From positions 4,707,101-4,771,100 of the forward strand of contig NZ_CP036455.1 in the NCBI RefSeq assembly GCF_004323735.1: DNA of 64,000 nt, in the 5' to 3' direction. A model generated the notes under the pieces. That model made no database searches and had not been told where the DNA came from. It worked only from the letters and a program-made list of their open reading frames with translations. Positions 9,301-17,649 of this stretch are shown piece by piece (position 1 is the stretch's first letter; each line of letters starts with the position of its first letter). The stretch comes from Streptomonospora litoralis (GTDB taxonomy: Bacteria; Actinomycetota; Actinomycetes; Streptosporangiales; Streptosporangiaceae). Made by a program: the position numbers and the translations under genes.

Positions 9301-9759
9301 ATGCCAAGCGCTCCGGTCCTCTTCGTCGCCTCCAGCGGCGGCCACCTCGCCCAGTTGTGGTCCCTGCGGCCCTGGTGGATCCGGCGCCGCCGGATCTGGG
9401 TCACCTTCCCCACGGCCGACGCGCTGCAGCTGCTCGACGGCGAGGACGTGCGCCCCGCCCACCACCCCACCACGCGCAACCTGCCCAACCTGCTGCGGAA
9501 CACGGTGCTCGCGGTGCGCACCCTCGCCCGTACGCGCCCCGCCGCCGTCGTCTCGACCGGCGCCGGCGTCGCCCTGCCGTTCTTCGTGCTCGCCTGGCTG
9601 CTGCGCATCCCCACCGTCTACATCGAGGTCTACGACCGGATCGACTCGGCGCCGCTGACCACCCGGCTGTGCCGTCCCTTCACTCGGCTGCACCTCACCC
9701 AGTGGGACGAGCAGCGCGTCTTCCTGCCGACCGCGATCACCGTGGGGCCGCTGCTGTGA
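9301..9759 (+). CDS. Alg14/PssD-like glycosyltransferase membrane subunit
   Basis: This 152-residue protein matches the Alg14/PssD type: an N-terminal SSGGHLAQL loop after a hydrophobic strand, an RNLPNLLRN segment, a membrane-associated stretch around residues 80-100, and YIEVYDRID near residue 108. In eukaryotes Alg14 anchors Alg13 to form the UDP-GlcNAc transferase, and in bacteria PssD/PssE pairs act similarly in exopolysaccharide synthesis. Here the next gene begins with the matching Alg13-like domain and overlaps the stop (GTGA), so the two products probably form one enzyme. ATG 9301 is preferred because longer forms read through the AT-rich regulatory island. Confidence 0.78.
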   Translation: MPSAPVLFVASSGGHLAQLWSLRPWWIRRRRIWVTFPTADALQLLDGEDVRPAHHPTTRNLPNLLRNTVLAVRTLARTRPAAVVSTGAGVALPFFVLAWLLRIPTVYIEVYDRIDSAPLTTRLCRPFTRLHLTQWDEQRVFLPTAITVGPLL

Positions 9760-11315
9760 CGGACGACCGCGACACCCACACCGACACAGCCGCCGTCGAA
9801 ACCGGCCCCGCAGACACGCCTACGCCCGCCGACCCCGCCGCCGCGGGCACCGCGGAGCCTCCACTGGTCCTGGTCGCTGTCGGCACCGACCACCACGCGT
9901 TCCCGCGGCTGATCGACTGGGCCGACCACTACGCCCGCGCCCGGCCGGACGTGCGGGTGCTGATCCAGCACGGCGCCTCCGTGGCCCCTGACACTGCCGA
10001 AGGCGTCGCCTACTTCGACCGCGGCGGACTGGGCGCGGCCATGTGGGAAGCGGCGGCGGTGGTCACCCACGGCGGTCCGGCCACCATCGCCGAAGCGCGC
10101 GACCGCGGCCACCTCCCCATCACCGTGGCCCGTGATCCCGAACTGATCGAGCACGTCGACGACCACCAGCTGCGCTTCGTCGCCCGCCTCGACGACGCCG
10201 GGCTGGTGCGCTCCTGCTCCAGCTACCAGCAGTTCTGCGCCACCGTCGACAAGGCGCTGGCCCAGCCCGCGGACTTCCGGCTCGGCGAGCCCGCAGGAGG
10301 CGGCACCGCCGCGGCCGCCCACCGGGCCGGCCGCCTGATCGATCTGCTCATCGGCGAACCCGATCCGCGGTCCGCCGCGCCCGCGCCGCATCCGCACCCC
10401 ACGGACACCTGGCCGGAGATCACCGCGATCGTGCCCACCCGCGACCGTCCCGATCTGCTGCGGCGCGCGCTGGAGCACATCCGCGACCAGGACTACCCGG
10501 GCACGGTGCGCACCCTGGTCGTATACGACCGCGCCGAGCCCGACCGCACGCTGGAGCGGCCCGACGCCGCCCGCCCTCTGCGGGTGACGGCCAACTCCCA
10601 GGCGCCGGGGTTGGCCGGAGCCCGCAACACCGGCCTCCTTGCCGCCGAGACGGAACTGGTCGCCTTCTGCGACGACGACGACGCGTGGCTGCCCGGCAAA
10701 CTCCGCGCGCAGGCCGAGGTCATGCGCGCCGAACCCGATACCGAACTCGTCTGCTGCGGAATCCGCGTCGACTACGCCGGTACCGAGTCCGTGCGGGTAC
10801 TGCCGCGCTCCAGCGTCGGATTCACCGACCTGCTGCGTTCACGGCTGACCGAACTGCACCCCTCGACGTTCCTGCTGCGGCGCAGCGCGCTGGTCGACGG
10901 CTGCGGCACCGTCAACGAGGAGATCCCGGGCGGCTACGGAGAGGACTACGAACTGCTGCTGCGGCTGGCGCGCCGCTCCCGCATCCGCAACGTCTCCGAC
11001 CCGCTGGTGCGGGTGCTGTGGCATCCGCGGTCCTACTTCGGCGGGCGGTGGCCGACGATCTCCACGGCGCTGCGCTGGCTGCTCACCGCCTATCCCGAGT
11101 TCCGCCTGGTGCCCCGCGGATTCGCCCGCGTCGCCGGCCAGATCGCCTTCGCCGAGGCCGCCGCGGGTCGGCGCCGGGCCGCGCTGGAGTGGTCCACGGC
11201 TGCGGTGCGCGCCCGCTGGAGCGAACCCCGCGCCTATCTCGCCGCCGCCGTGGCCTGCGGTCTGCCGCCGGCGGCGGTGCTGCGGGCACTGCACCGGCGC
11301 GGGCGCGGACTGTAG
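9756..11315 (+). CDS. Alg13/PssE-like domain fused to GT2 glycosyltransferase
   Basis: This 519-residue protein has two catalytic modules. Residues about 38-190 form an Alg13/Glyco_tran_28_C-type domain with VAVGTDHHAF at its first strand, a THGGPATIAEA nucleotide-sugar site and EHVDDHQL near its end. Residues about 225-430 form a GT2 domain with TAIVPTRDRPDLLRRAL, the AGARNTGL motif and the metal-binding FCDDDDAW. A C-terminal alpha-helical region follows. It should add two successive sugars: the first with the Alg14-like partner encoded just upstream, the second by the GT2 domain. The GTG start overlaps the upstream stop, which indicates translational coupling. A separate-gene ORF starting at 9357 runs over the Alg14 frame and was discarded. 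Confidence 0.82.
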   Translation: MTDDRDTHTDTAAVETGPADTPTPADPAAAGTAEPPLVLVAVGTDHHAFPRLIDWADHYARARPDVRVLIQHGASVAPDTAEGVAYFDRGGLGAAMWEAAAVVTHGGPATIAEARDRGHLPITVARDPELIEHVDDHQLRFVARLDDAGLVRSCSSYQQFCATVDKALAQPADFRLGEPAGGGTAAAAHRAGRLIDLLIGEPDPRSAAPAPHPHPTDTWPEITAIVPTRDRPDLLRRALEHIRDQDYPGTVRTLVVYDRAEPDRTLERPDAARPLRVTANSQAPGLAGARNTGLLAAETELVAFCDDDDAWLPGKLRAQAEVMRAEPDTELVCCGIRVDYAGTESVRVLPRSSVGFTDLLRSRLTELHPSTFLLRRSALVDGCGTVNEEIPGGYGEDYELLLRLARRSRIRNVSDPLVRVLWHPRSYFGGRWPTISTALRWLLTAYPEFRLVPRGFARVAGQIAFAEAAAGRRRAALEWSTAAVRARWSEPRAYLAAAVACGLPPAAVLRALHRRGRGL

Positions 11316-11502
11316 GCCAGGGCAGCCGGTACTCGCGGAGGCCCGGCTCTGCCCACGGCACCCGGCCGCAACATGTGCGGCGGCGACGGCCCCGGAGCGG
11401 ACCGTTCAGCGTGCGCTCGGCGGCAAGCCGCGGGCAGACGTCCCACGTGCCCCGGGGCCGCCCCCGCGTCCCCGGGCGGCAGGGCGTGACACCGGATCCG
11501 CT

Positions 11503-13347
11503 CTACCCCAGGCCGCGTTCGTGGAGCTCGCGGGCGCGCTTGCGCGCGTCCTCGGCCAGTTCCATCGCCTCGTCGATGGCCTCGCGGGCCTGGCGCGGGA
11601 CGTTGACGTAGCGGTCGTCGGCGGCGTCCAGGTAGCCGCGGGCGGCGTGCCGGTCGCGCAGGACACGGAAGTCGCAGGTCGGCGCGGTGATGCCGTCCCA
11701 CAGCTTGACGGCGCGGATCCGGTCGTACTTGCGCAGCGTCTCGGGGATGTCGGCGTACCACTCCCGAGTGGCCTGCGGGTCGCCCGGGATGGGGACGGTG
11801 CCCATCTCACCGATCATGATCGGCTTTCCGGGGTCGATGCCGTGCTCGGGCCCCTCCCGCTGCAGCCACTCATAGGCCGGGCGCAGCGCCTCTTCGAAGG
11901 TGTCGACATGGTCCCAGTGCGGCTGCAGCTCGCAACCGGTCATGTTGTACGCCTCCCAGCTGATCCAGTCGACGTAGTCGTTGCCCGGCCACAGGCTCGG
12001 CAACCGGTGCAGGTTGCCCTCCCAACCGGTGACGTTCCAGACGAAGATCGCGTTGTCGGCGCCGTTGCGGCGGTATATGTCGACGATATGCCGCCAGGCC
12101 CGCACGAACTCCCGGGGCGTGCCGCGGGTGTGGTAGCGCTTGTTCGCGTCGGCCTCGTGGTCGAAGGTGACGAAGAACGGCAGGTCCAGGTCGGCGACCC
12201 GGCGCGCCTGCGAGCGCAGCGAGTCGTCGAAGCGGCCGCGGATGATGTCGCGGTAGCTCTGCACCGGATGCCCGCGCACGTTGAACCGCTTGGCCTCGAT
12301 GTTGGCGTGGATAAAGCGCCCCTGCTCGGCCAGGCGGCGCTCCTTCGGCGTGGGCACGCGGTGCTGGTCGACGCCGTGCCAGGTGTAGACGATGTCCAGG
12401 CGGCGTCCGGTGGCGCGCTCCAGCGGCCGCACGTCGCCGCGATAGGGGCTGGCTCCCCACCACACGCCGCACTCGGGCTCCAGAATCCTGCTGACCCCGC
12501 ATTCGGGCGAGGGCGACGCTGTCGGTGACGGAGTCGGAGTCGGGGTGGGGCCCGGATATCCCGGGTAACCCGGATGCTCCGGCGACGGCTCGACGCCGAG
12601 TCCGGGCGTCTCGGAGGCCGAGTGCGGTGGGAACACGGTGAACGGCGGAATCAGCTCCGGCGGAGGACTCTGGCCGGGCTCCCCGCCCGACGGCGAGGGC
12701 TTTGCCGGCGGCGAGGGCTCGGGCCCGGAGGGACCGCCCGACTCGGGCGAGGCGGAGGGCGAGGCGTCGGGCTCCGTGCCGGGCGCGGACGGCACGGCCG
12801 ACACGGACGGCTCGCCCGAGGCGCCGGGTGCGGCGGACGGGCTCAAGTTCGAACTCGCCGCGCCGGACGCCGCCGTCGGCGCTCCGGGCACGGCCGACGG
12901 GCGCTGCGTGGCGGACGGACTCGCCTCGTCGGGTGTCTGAGCGGACGAGGGACTCGCCGACGGCGCCGCGGACGCGGACGGCCCAGCGGGAGCACTCGCC
13001 GCCGCGGAGGTACTTGCCTGCCCGGCGGCACCCGGAGGAACCGGGGAGCGCTCGCTCTGCGGCGTGTAGCCGGCGTAGCCGCGCGGCATCGGCGAATCCG
13101 CGGCCGAGGCCCCGGACGCCGCGGGGCTGGGGGCATACGAGCCGTACCGGGTATCGGGTCCGACCGCGTCGGTGCGGTACACGCTCGTACCCAGCACTCC
13201 GGTGGGCGCGCACGCCACCACGGCCACGGTCACCGCGAGCGCCGCGCCGCCGCAGCGCCCGGGCGTGCAGGCGCTCGCCACGCGCGGGACGCCGGATCCC
13301 CGCCTGTCGATCCTGTCGGTCCTGTGGGCCCTCCGTCGTTCCCCCAT
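11503..13347 (-). CDS. Exported GH26-like glycoside hydrolase with long Ser/Pro/Ala linker
   Basis: This 614-residue protein starts with a short basic region and a hydrophobic segment (VTVAVVACA, a possible lipobox-like signal). About 230 residues of Ser/Pro/Ala/Gly-rich linker follow, then a TIM-barrel domain. The domain shows FVTFDHEAD (candidate acid/base glutamate in the HE pair), a RHIVDIYRRNGADNAIFVW stretch and KPIMIGEMG with a candidate nucleophile glutamate, the arrangement of GH26 beta-mannanases and relatives. It may cleave or trim the polysaccharide made by this locus or a plant mannan. Start choice is ATG 13347; a TTG at 13353 is possible. It is transcribed toward the glycosyltransferase gene. 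Confidence 0.72.
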   Translation of the reverse strand: MGERRRAHRTDRIDRRGSGVPRVASACTPGRCGGAALAVTVAVVACAPTGVLGTSVYRTDAVGPDTRYGSYAPSPAASGASAADSPMPRGYAGYTPQSERSPVPPGAAGQASTSAAASAPAGPSASAAPSASPSSAQTPDEASPSATQRPSAVPGAPTAASGAASSNLSPSAAPGASGEPSVSAVPSAPGTEPDASPSASPESGGPSGPEPSPPAKPSPSGGEPGQSPPPELIPPFTVFPPHSASETPGLGVEPSPEHPGYPGYPGPTPTPTPSPTASPSPECGVSRILEPECGVWWGASPYRGDVRPLERATGRRLDIVYTWHGVDQHRVPTPKERRLAEQGRFIHANIEAKRFNVRGHPVQSYRDIIRGRFDDSLRSQARRVADLDLPFFVTFDHEADANKRYHTRGTPREFVRAWRHIVDIYRRNGADNAIFVWNVTGWEGNLHRLPSLWPGNDYVDWISWEAYNMTGCELQPHWDHVDTFEEALRPAYEWLQREGPEHGIDPGKPIMIGEMGTVPIPGDPQATREWYADIPETLRKYDRIRAVKLWDGITAPTCDFRVLRDRHAARGYLDAADDRYVNVPRQAREAIDEAMELAEDARKRARELHERGLG

Positions 13348-13461
13348 GCACAAATAGCTACCATAGGAACAGGTTCAACTACATGGAGTCACAAACCTCG
13401 GCGTGCCGCATCCCGGATAAGTCGGACAGCAACCGGCCACTCCCCCGCCCTCCCCGCTCCC

Positions 13462-14385
13462 TCAGTAACCGAACCGCCCCCGGCCGGCGCAGGTCAGCGC
13501 CGCGACAGTCGTGCGGCCGACCGGACCGAGCCCGCTGCGCCACGCCCCGTCCGGACGCACGCACACCGCCCCGGAGCGGAACCGCATCGGGTTGCCCGAG
13601 ACGGTATGGGCGGGCGACAGCCGCGCCGTGCCTTCGGTGTCGACGGGCAGCGCCCCGTCGTGGCCGGCGAAGTCCGCCAGACCGCGGAACTCGCCCGCGG
13701 GGTCGGCCGCGAAGTCCTCGTAGCGCACCCGCAGGGTGGGCACCCCCGCCGCCGACAGCCGCGCCAGCACCTCGTTCTGCATCGTCCACTGAATCGCGGC
13801 CCGAACGGGCGAGTAGCGGGCCATGTCCTGCTCGGGGCTGGTGCGGGTGGCGTCCGGGCGCGGCACCCGCTTGCCCCATGCGTGCGCCACCGCCCGCGGG
13901 TCGCGCACCACGTGCACCAGGTGCAGCCGGGAGCCGTAGCGGTGGCGCAGGCACGCCGCCAGCGACGCGTGCTTGCTGGAGTCGACGACCACCCGGCAAC
14001 CGCTCACCCGGGCCGCCGCGGCGTACAGGCGGTCGTACAGGCCGGTGTAGCGCGCCAGACGCTCCGCCAGGCGCGCCGGGGGCCGCCCGTTGAGCAGAGC
14101 GGGGACGAAGCGCGTGCGGTCCACGGACGCCTTGAGCGCGAGGACCTCCCAGGGGTCCAGCCGGTCCCATCCGCCGAAGGCCGCCCCGCCGACCGCCCCC
14201 CAGAACCCGCACTCGGCGAACGGCACCCCGCAGCCGCAGGCTTCGCCGTCGATCAGCGCCCTGCGCCACATGTGCACCACCTCGCCGAGCGAGCAGACGC
14301 CGGGCAACTCACCCAGCAGCCGCTCGATCAGCGTGGATCCGGAACGGCCCATGCCGCCGACGAAGAGCAGTTGGAAATCGTCCAC
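13462..14385 (-). CDS. Second PAPS-dependent sulfotransferase
   Basis: This 307-residue protein begins directly with the PAPS-binding loop FVGGMGRSGSTLIERLLGE (residues 8-26). It has a VVDSSKHASLAACL segment and the 3'-phosphate site HVVRDPRAVAHAWGK near residue 160, followed by RYEDFAADPAGEF, all typical of the sulfotransferase superfamily. Two cysteines (CGCG near residue 51) are unusual. It is clearly different in sequence from the sulfotransferase at 6754. It lies just downstream of cysN on the same strand, separated by about 170 bases with an AT-rich patch. The acceptor cannot be read from the sequence, but the position links it to the sulfate-activation genes. Confidence 0.82.
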   Translation of the reverse strand: MDDFQLLFVGGMGRSGSTLIERLLGELPGVCSLGEVVHMWRRALIDGEACGCGVPFAECGFWGAVGGAAFGGWDRLDPWEVLALKASVDRTRFVPALLNGRPPARLAERLARYTGLYDRLYAAAARVSGCRVVVDSSKHASLAACLRHRYGSRLHLVHVVRDPRAVAHAWGKRVPRPDATRTSPEQDMARYSPVRAAIQWTMQNEVLARLSAAGVPTLRVRYEDFAADPAGEFRGLADFAGHDGALPVDTEGTARLSPAHTVSGNPMRFRSGAVCVRPDGAWRSGLGPVGRTTVAALTCAGRGRFGY

Positions 14386-14554
14386 AGGCGCACCCTAGTA
14401 CGGTGCGCACCTAAAAAATCACGATATGGAATCGGACAACGGGCGGAGCCGGTCCCCGCGGCCGGCGCGGCGCCCCGGCGGGGTCGCCGGATCCCTCCGG
14501 CGCTCCCTGACCGGGCGCGGGCGCATCATGCCCGCGGACCGGCTCACGGCCCGA

Positions 14555-15823
14555 TCACTCGGCGCGGACGATCATCCCGGCGCCGACCGTGGTGTTGCTG
14601 CCCTCCTCGATGAGGATGAAGCCGCCGGTCAGCCGGTTGTCCTTGTACTCGTCGGCGAACAGCGGCTGGGTGGCGCGCAGGCTGACCCGCCCGATCTCGT
14701 TGAGGGAGAGGTCGGCGGCCTCTTCGTCGCGGTGCAGCGTATTGACGTCCAACCGGTAGCGGATGTCGCGCGCCACGACCTTGGCCGTACGGGTGGTGTG
14801 CTTGATGATCAGCTTCGAGCGCGGCGTGAGCTTGCGGCTCTCGGCCATCCAGCACACCATCGCCTCGATGTCCTGGGAGACCTCGGGCTGGTTGTGGGGC
14901 CGGCACAGCATGTCGCCCCGCGAGATGTCGATTTCGTCTTCCAGCAGCATCGTCACCGACATGGGCGGGAACGCCTCGGCCAGCTCGCCGTCGGGGGTGA
15001 GGATCTTGGCGATGCGGCTGGTCAGCCCCGAAGGCAGGTGCATGACCTCGTCGCCGGCCTTGAACACGCCGCCGGAGATCATCCCGGCGTAGCCCCGGTA
15101 GTCGTGCAGTGCGGGATCCGCCGCGCGCTGCGGCCGGATGACGTACTGCACGGGGAACCGGGCGTCGATCAGGTTCCGGTCGGAGGCGATGTGCACATGC
15201 TCCAGGTGGTGCAGCATCGAAGAGCCGTCGTACCACGGCATGTTGATGGAGCGGTCCACGACGTTGTCGCCGTGCAGCGCCGAGATGGGGATGAAGGTGA
15301 GGTCGCTGACGTCCAGCTTCGTGGCGAACGCCGTGAACTCCTGCTTGATCTCCTCGAAGCGCTCCTGGGAGTAGTCGACGAGGTCCATCTTGTTGACGGC
15401 CACGACCAGGTGCGGCACCTGCAGCAGGGTGGTCAGGAAGGCGTGGCGGCGGCTCTGCTCCTGCAGGCCCTTGCGCGCGTCGACCAGGATGACCGCCAGG
15501 TCGGAGGTCGAGGCCCCGGTGACCATGTTGCGGGTGTACTGGATGTGGCCGGGAGTGTCGGCGATGATGAAGGTCCGTCGCGGCGTCGCGAAATAGCGGT
15601 AGGCGACGTCGATGGTGATGCCCTGTTCGCGCTCGGCGCGCAGGCCGTCGGTGAGCAGGGCCAGATTCGTCTGCTCCTCGCCGCGGCCGCGGCTGGTGCG
15701 CTCCACGGCGTCGAGCTGGTCCTCGAAGATCGACTTGGAGTCGAAGAGAAGGCGGCCGATCAGCGTGGACTTGCCGTCGTCGACGGAGCCGGCCGTGGCG
15801 AACCGCAGGATGTCTGTACTCAT
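14555..15823 (-). CDS. cysN: Sulfate adenylyltransferase subunit 1 (GTPase) CysN
   Basis: CysN is the GTPase that drives ATP sulfurylase, making adenosine 5'-phosphosulfate with CysD. The 422-residue protein has the GTPase motifs GSVDDGKST (G1), the REQGITID switch, DTPGH (G3) and NKMD (G4), then EF-Tu-like beta-barrel domains. It ends soon after these domains, so there is no fused APS kinase (CysC) as in NodQ-type proteins. ATG 15823 is preferred over 15838. It lies 49 bases downstream of cysD, so the two form an operon. Confidence 0.93.
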   Translation of the reverse strand: MSTDILRFATAGSVDDGKSTLIGRLLFDSKSIFEDQLDAVERTSRGRGEEQTNLALLTDGLRAEREQGITIDVAYRYFATPRRTFIIADTPGHIQYTRNMVTGASTSDLAVILVDARKGLQEQSRRHAFLTTLLQVPHLVVAVNKMDLVDYSQERFEEIKQEFTAFATKLDVSDLTFIPISALHGDNVVDRSINMPWYDGSSMLHHLEHVHIASDRNLIDARFPVQYVIRPQRAADPALHDYRGYAGMISGGVFKAGDEVMHLPSGLTSRIAKILTPDGELAEAFPPMSVTMLLEDEIDISRGDMLCRPHNQPEVSQDIEAMVCWMAESRKLTPRSKLIIKHTTRTAKVVARDIRYRLDVNTLHRDEEAADLSLNEIGRVSLRATQPLFADEYKDNRLTGGFILIEEGSNTTVGAGMIVRAE

Positions 15824-15872
15824 ATGCACGCGTTCCAAAAGGGAAAGGGTGGGGAGAGGGCGGCGCCGGGCT

Positions 15873-16805
15873 CTAGAAGTAGCCCTCGCGCTTGCGGTCT
15901 TCCATGGCCGCCTCGCTGGAGCGGTCGTCGGCGCGCGTCTGGCCGCGCTCGGTGATCCGGGTGGCCGCGATCTCGGCCATGATCTCCTCCAGACCCTCGG
16001 CCGAGGAGCGCACCGCGCCGGTGCAGGTCATGTCGCCCACCGTGCGGTAGCGGACGGTGGCCTCGAACAGCTCCTCGTCGTCGCCGCGGGTGATGAAGGG
16101 GCTGTCGGCGAGCAGAATGCCGTCGCGCTCGAAGACCGTGCGCGCATGCGAGTAGTAGATCGCCGGCAGTTCGAGGTTCTCGCGGGCGATGTAGCCCCAC
16201 ACGTCGAGCTCGGTCCAGTTGGACAGGGGGAACACCCGGATGTGCTCGCCCATGTTGATCCGCGTGTTGTAGACGTTCCACAGCTCGGGGCGCTGGGCCT
16301 TGGGGTCCCACTGGCCGAACTCGTCGCGGAAGGAGAACACCCGCTCCTTGGCGCGGGCCTTCTCCTCGTCGCGGCGGGCGCCGCCGAACGCGGCGTCGAA
16401 GCCGTGCTCCTCCATCGCCTCCAGCAGCGCCGCGGTCTGCAGCCGGTTGCGGCTGGCCCAGCGGCCCGTGGGCTCGACGACCTTCCCCTGGTCGATCTGC
16501 TCCTGCACCGAAGCGACGACCAGCTTGACGCCGGCCTCCGCGAGGCGGCGGTCGCGGAACTCCATGACCTCCGGGAAGTTGTGCCCGGTGTCGACGTGCA
16601 TCACCGGGAAGGGGATCGCGCCCGGCCAGAAGGCCTTCTCCGCGAGCCGCAGCATGACGAGGGAGTCCTTACCGCCGGAGAACAGCAGCACCGGCCGCTC
16701 GAACTCCGCGGCCACCTCGCGCATGATGTAGATCGCCTCGGCCTCCAGGAAGTCCAGCTGGGAGAGCTGGTACCGGCCGAGCGGCGCCGTATTGGCCTGA
16801 ATCAT
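15873..16805 (-). CDS. cysD: Sulfate adenylyltransferase subunit 2 CysD
   Basis: CysD is the catalytic ATP-pyrophosphatase subunit of ATP sulfurylase. The 310-residue protein has the PP-loop SGGKDSLVML near residue 43, the MHVDTGHNFPE motif, the GGARRDEEKARAKER segment and the NWTELDVWGYI motif, and ends with the family's typical KREGYF. Length and ending match the family. It follows cysQ on the same strand with a 47-base gap and precedes cysN. Confidence 0.95.
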   Translation of the reverse strand: MIQANTAPLGRYQLSQLDFLEAEAIYIMREVAAEFERPVLLFSGGKDSLVMLRLAEKAFWPGAIPFPVMHVDTGHNFPEVMEFRDRRLAEAGVKLVVASVQEQIDQGKVVEPTGRWASRNRLQTAALLEAMEEHGFDAAFGGARRDEEKARAKERVFSFRDEFGQWDPKAQRPELWNVYNTRINMGEHIRVFPLSNWTELDVWGYIARENLELPAIYYSHARTVFERDGILLADSPFITRGDDEELFEATVRYRTVGDMTCTGAVRSSAEGLEEIMAEIAATRITERGQTRADDRSSEAAMEDRKREGYF

Positions 16806-16852
16806 GAACCCGCCTCACGCTCCTCTGACGCACACGCGCGGTGGTTGCGCAC

Positions 16853-17644
16853 TCATCCCGCCGCGTGTGGGTCCGCGTCGTCGCGCTCGGCGACGCCGCG
16901 GATACTAGCCAACAACATATTCGACAATTCCGGTCGACAGACAAGAATATCCGGGAGTGACGGGTTGGTCCTGTTGTAGGACAGCTCACTGCCGTCGATA
17001 CGGGAGGTGTGCAGACCCGCAGCGCGCGCCACCGCCACCGGTGCTGCGCTGTCCCACTCGTACTGGCCGCCGGCGTGCACGTAGATGTCGGCGATGCCCA
17101 GCAGCACGGCGCAGATCTTGGCGCCGGCCGAGCCCATGGGGACGATCTCGGCGCCCATCTGCGTGGCCAGGCGCTGCACGAACTCCGGCGGCCGGGTGCG
17201 GCTGGTGGTAATGCGCAGCCGCTGCTCGGTGGGGCGCTCATCGGGCAGCCACGGGGGGTCGACGGTCGATACGGTGCTGCCCTGCGCGGGCAGCGACACC
17301 GCTCCGGCCACGAGTTCGCCGTTCTCCCACAGCGCCACGTGCACGGCCCAGTCGGTGCGGCCCGACTCGGAGAACTCCCGGGTGCCGTCCAGCGGGTCGA
17401 TGATCCACACCCGCCGGGCGCCGAGCCGCGCCTTGTCGTCGATGCCCTCCTCGGAGAGGACGGCGTCGCTGGGGCGCAGGCGGCCCAGACTGGAGAAGAG
17501 GAACTCGTGCGACGTGCGGTCGCCGAGTGTGCGCAGGACCTCGGGCTCGTCGAATCCCTGCCGCGCCCGCAGCCGGAGCAACTGCTGCCCCGCCTCGGTC
17601 GCCAGGTCGCGCGCCACTTCGTGATCGTTACGGATGCTGCTCAC
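16853..17644 (-). CDS. cysQ: 3'(2'),5'-bisphosphate nucleotidase CysQ
   Basis: CysQ hydrolyses PAP, the product left after PAPS-dependent sulfation or reduction, to AMP and phosphate. The 263-residue protein has the inositol-monophosphatase-family metal motifs: a glutamate pair in VLSEEG, IIDPLDGTREF (about residues 85-95) and EWDSAAPVAV near residue 200. The GTG start at 17644 lies five bases after the stop of the polyprenyl glycosylphosphotransferase gene, so it is probably translated from the same mRNA. Placement beside sulfotransferases suggests PAP recycling for sulfation rather than for cysteine synthesis alone. Confidence 0.9.
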   Translation of the reverse strand: MSSIRNDHEVARDLATEAGQQLLRLRARQGFDEPEVLRTLGDRTSHEFLFSSLGRLRPSDAVLSEEGIDDKARLGARRVWIIDPLDGTREFSESGRTDWAVHVALWENGELVAGAVSLPAQGSTVSTVDPPWLPDERPTEQRLRITTSRTRPPEFVQRLATQMGAEIVPMGSAGAKICAVLLGIADIYVHAGGQYEWDSAAPVAVARAAGLHTSRIDGSELSYNRTNPSLPDILVCRPELSNMLLASIRGVAERDDADPHAAG

Positions 17645-17649
17645 CGGCC

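Noticed and set aside
14555-15823. CysN fused to APS kinase
   Set aside because: The protein ends after the EF-Tu-like domains; no kinase P-loop follows.
14426-16979. Long plus-strand frames opposite cysN and cysD
   Set aside because: They mirror the codon structure of the real genes and resemble no protein family.
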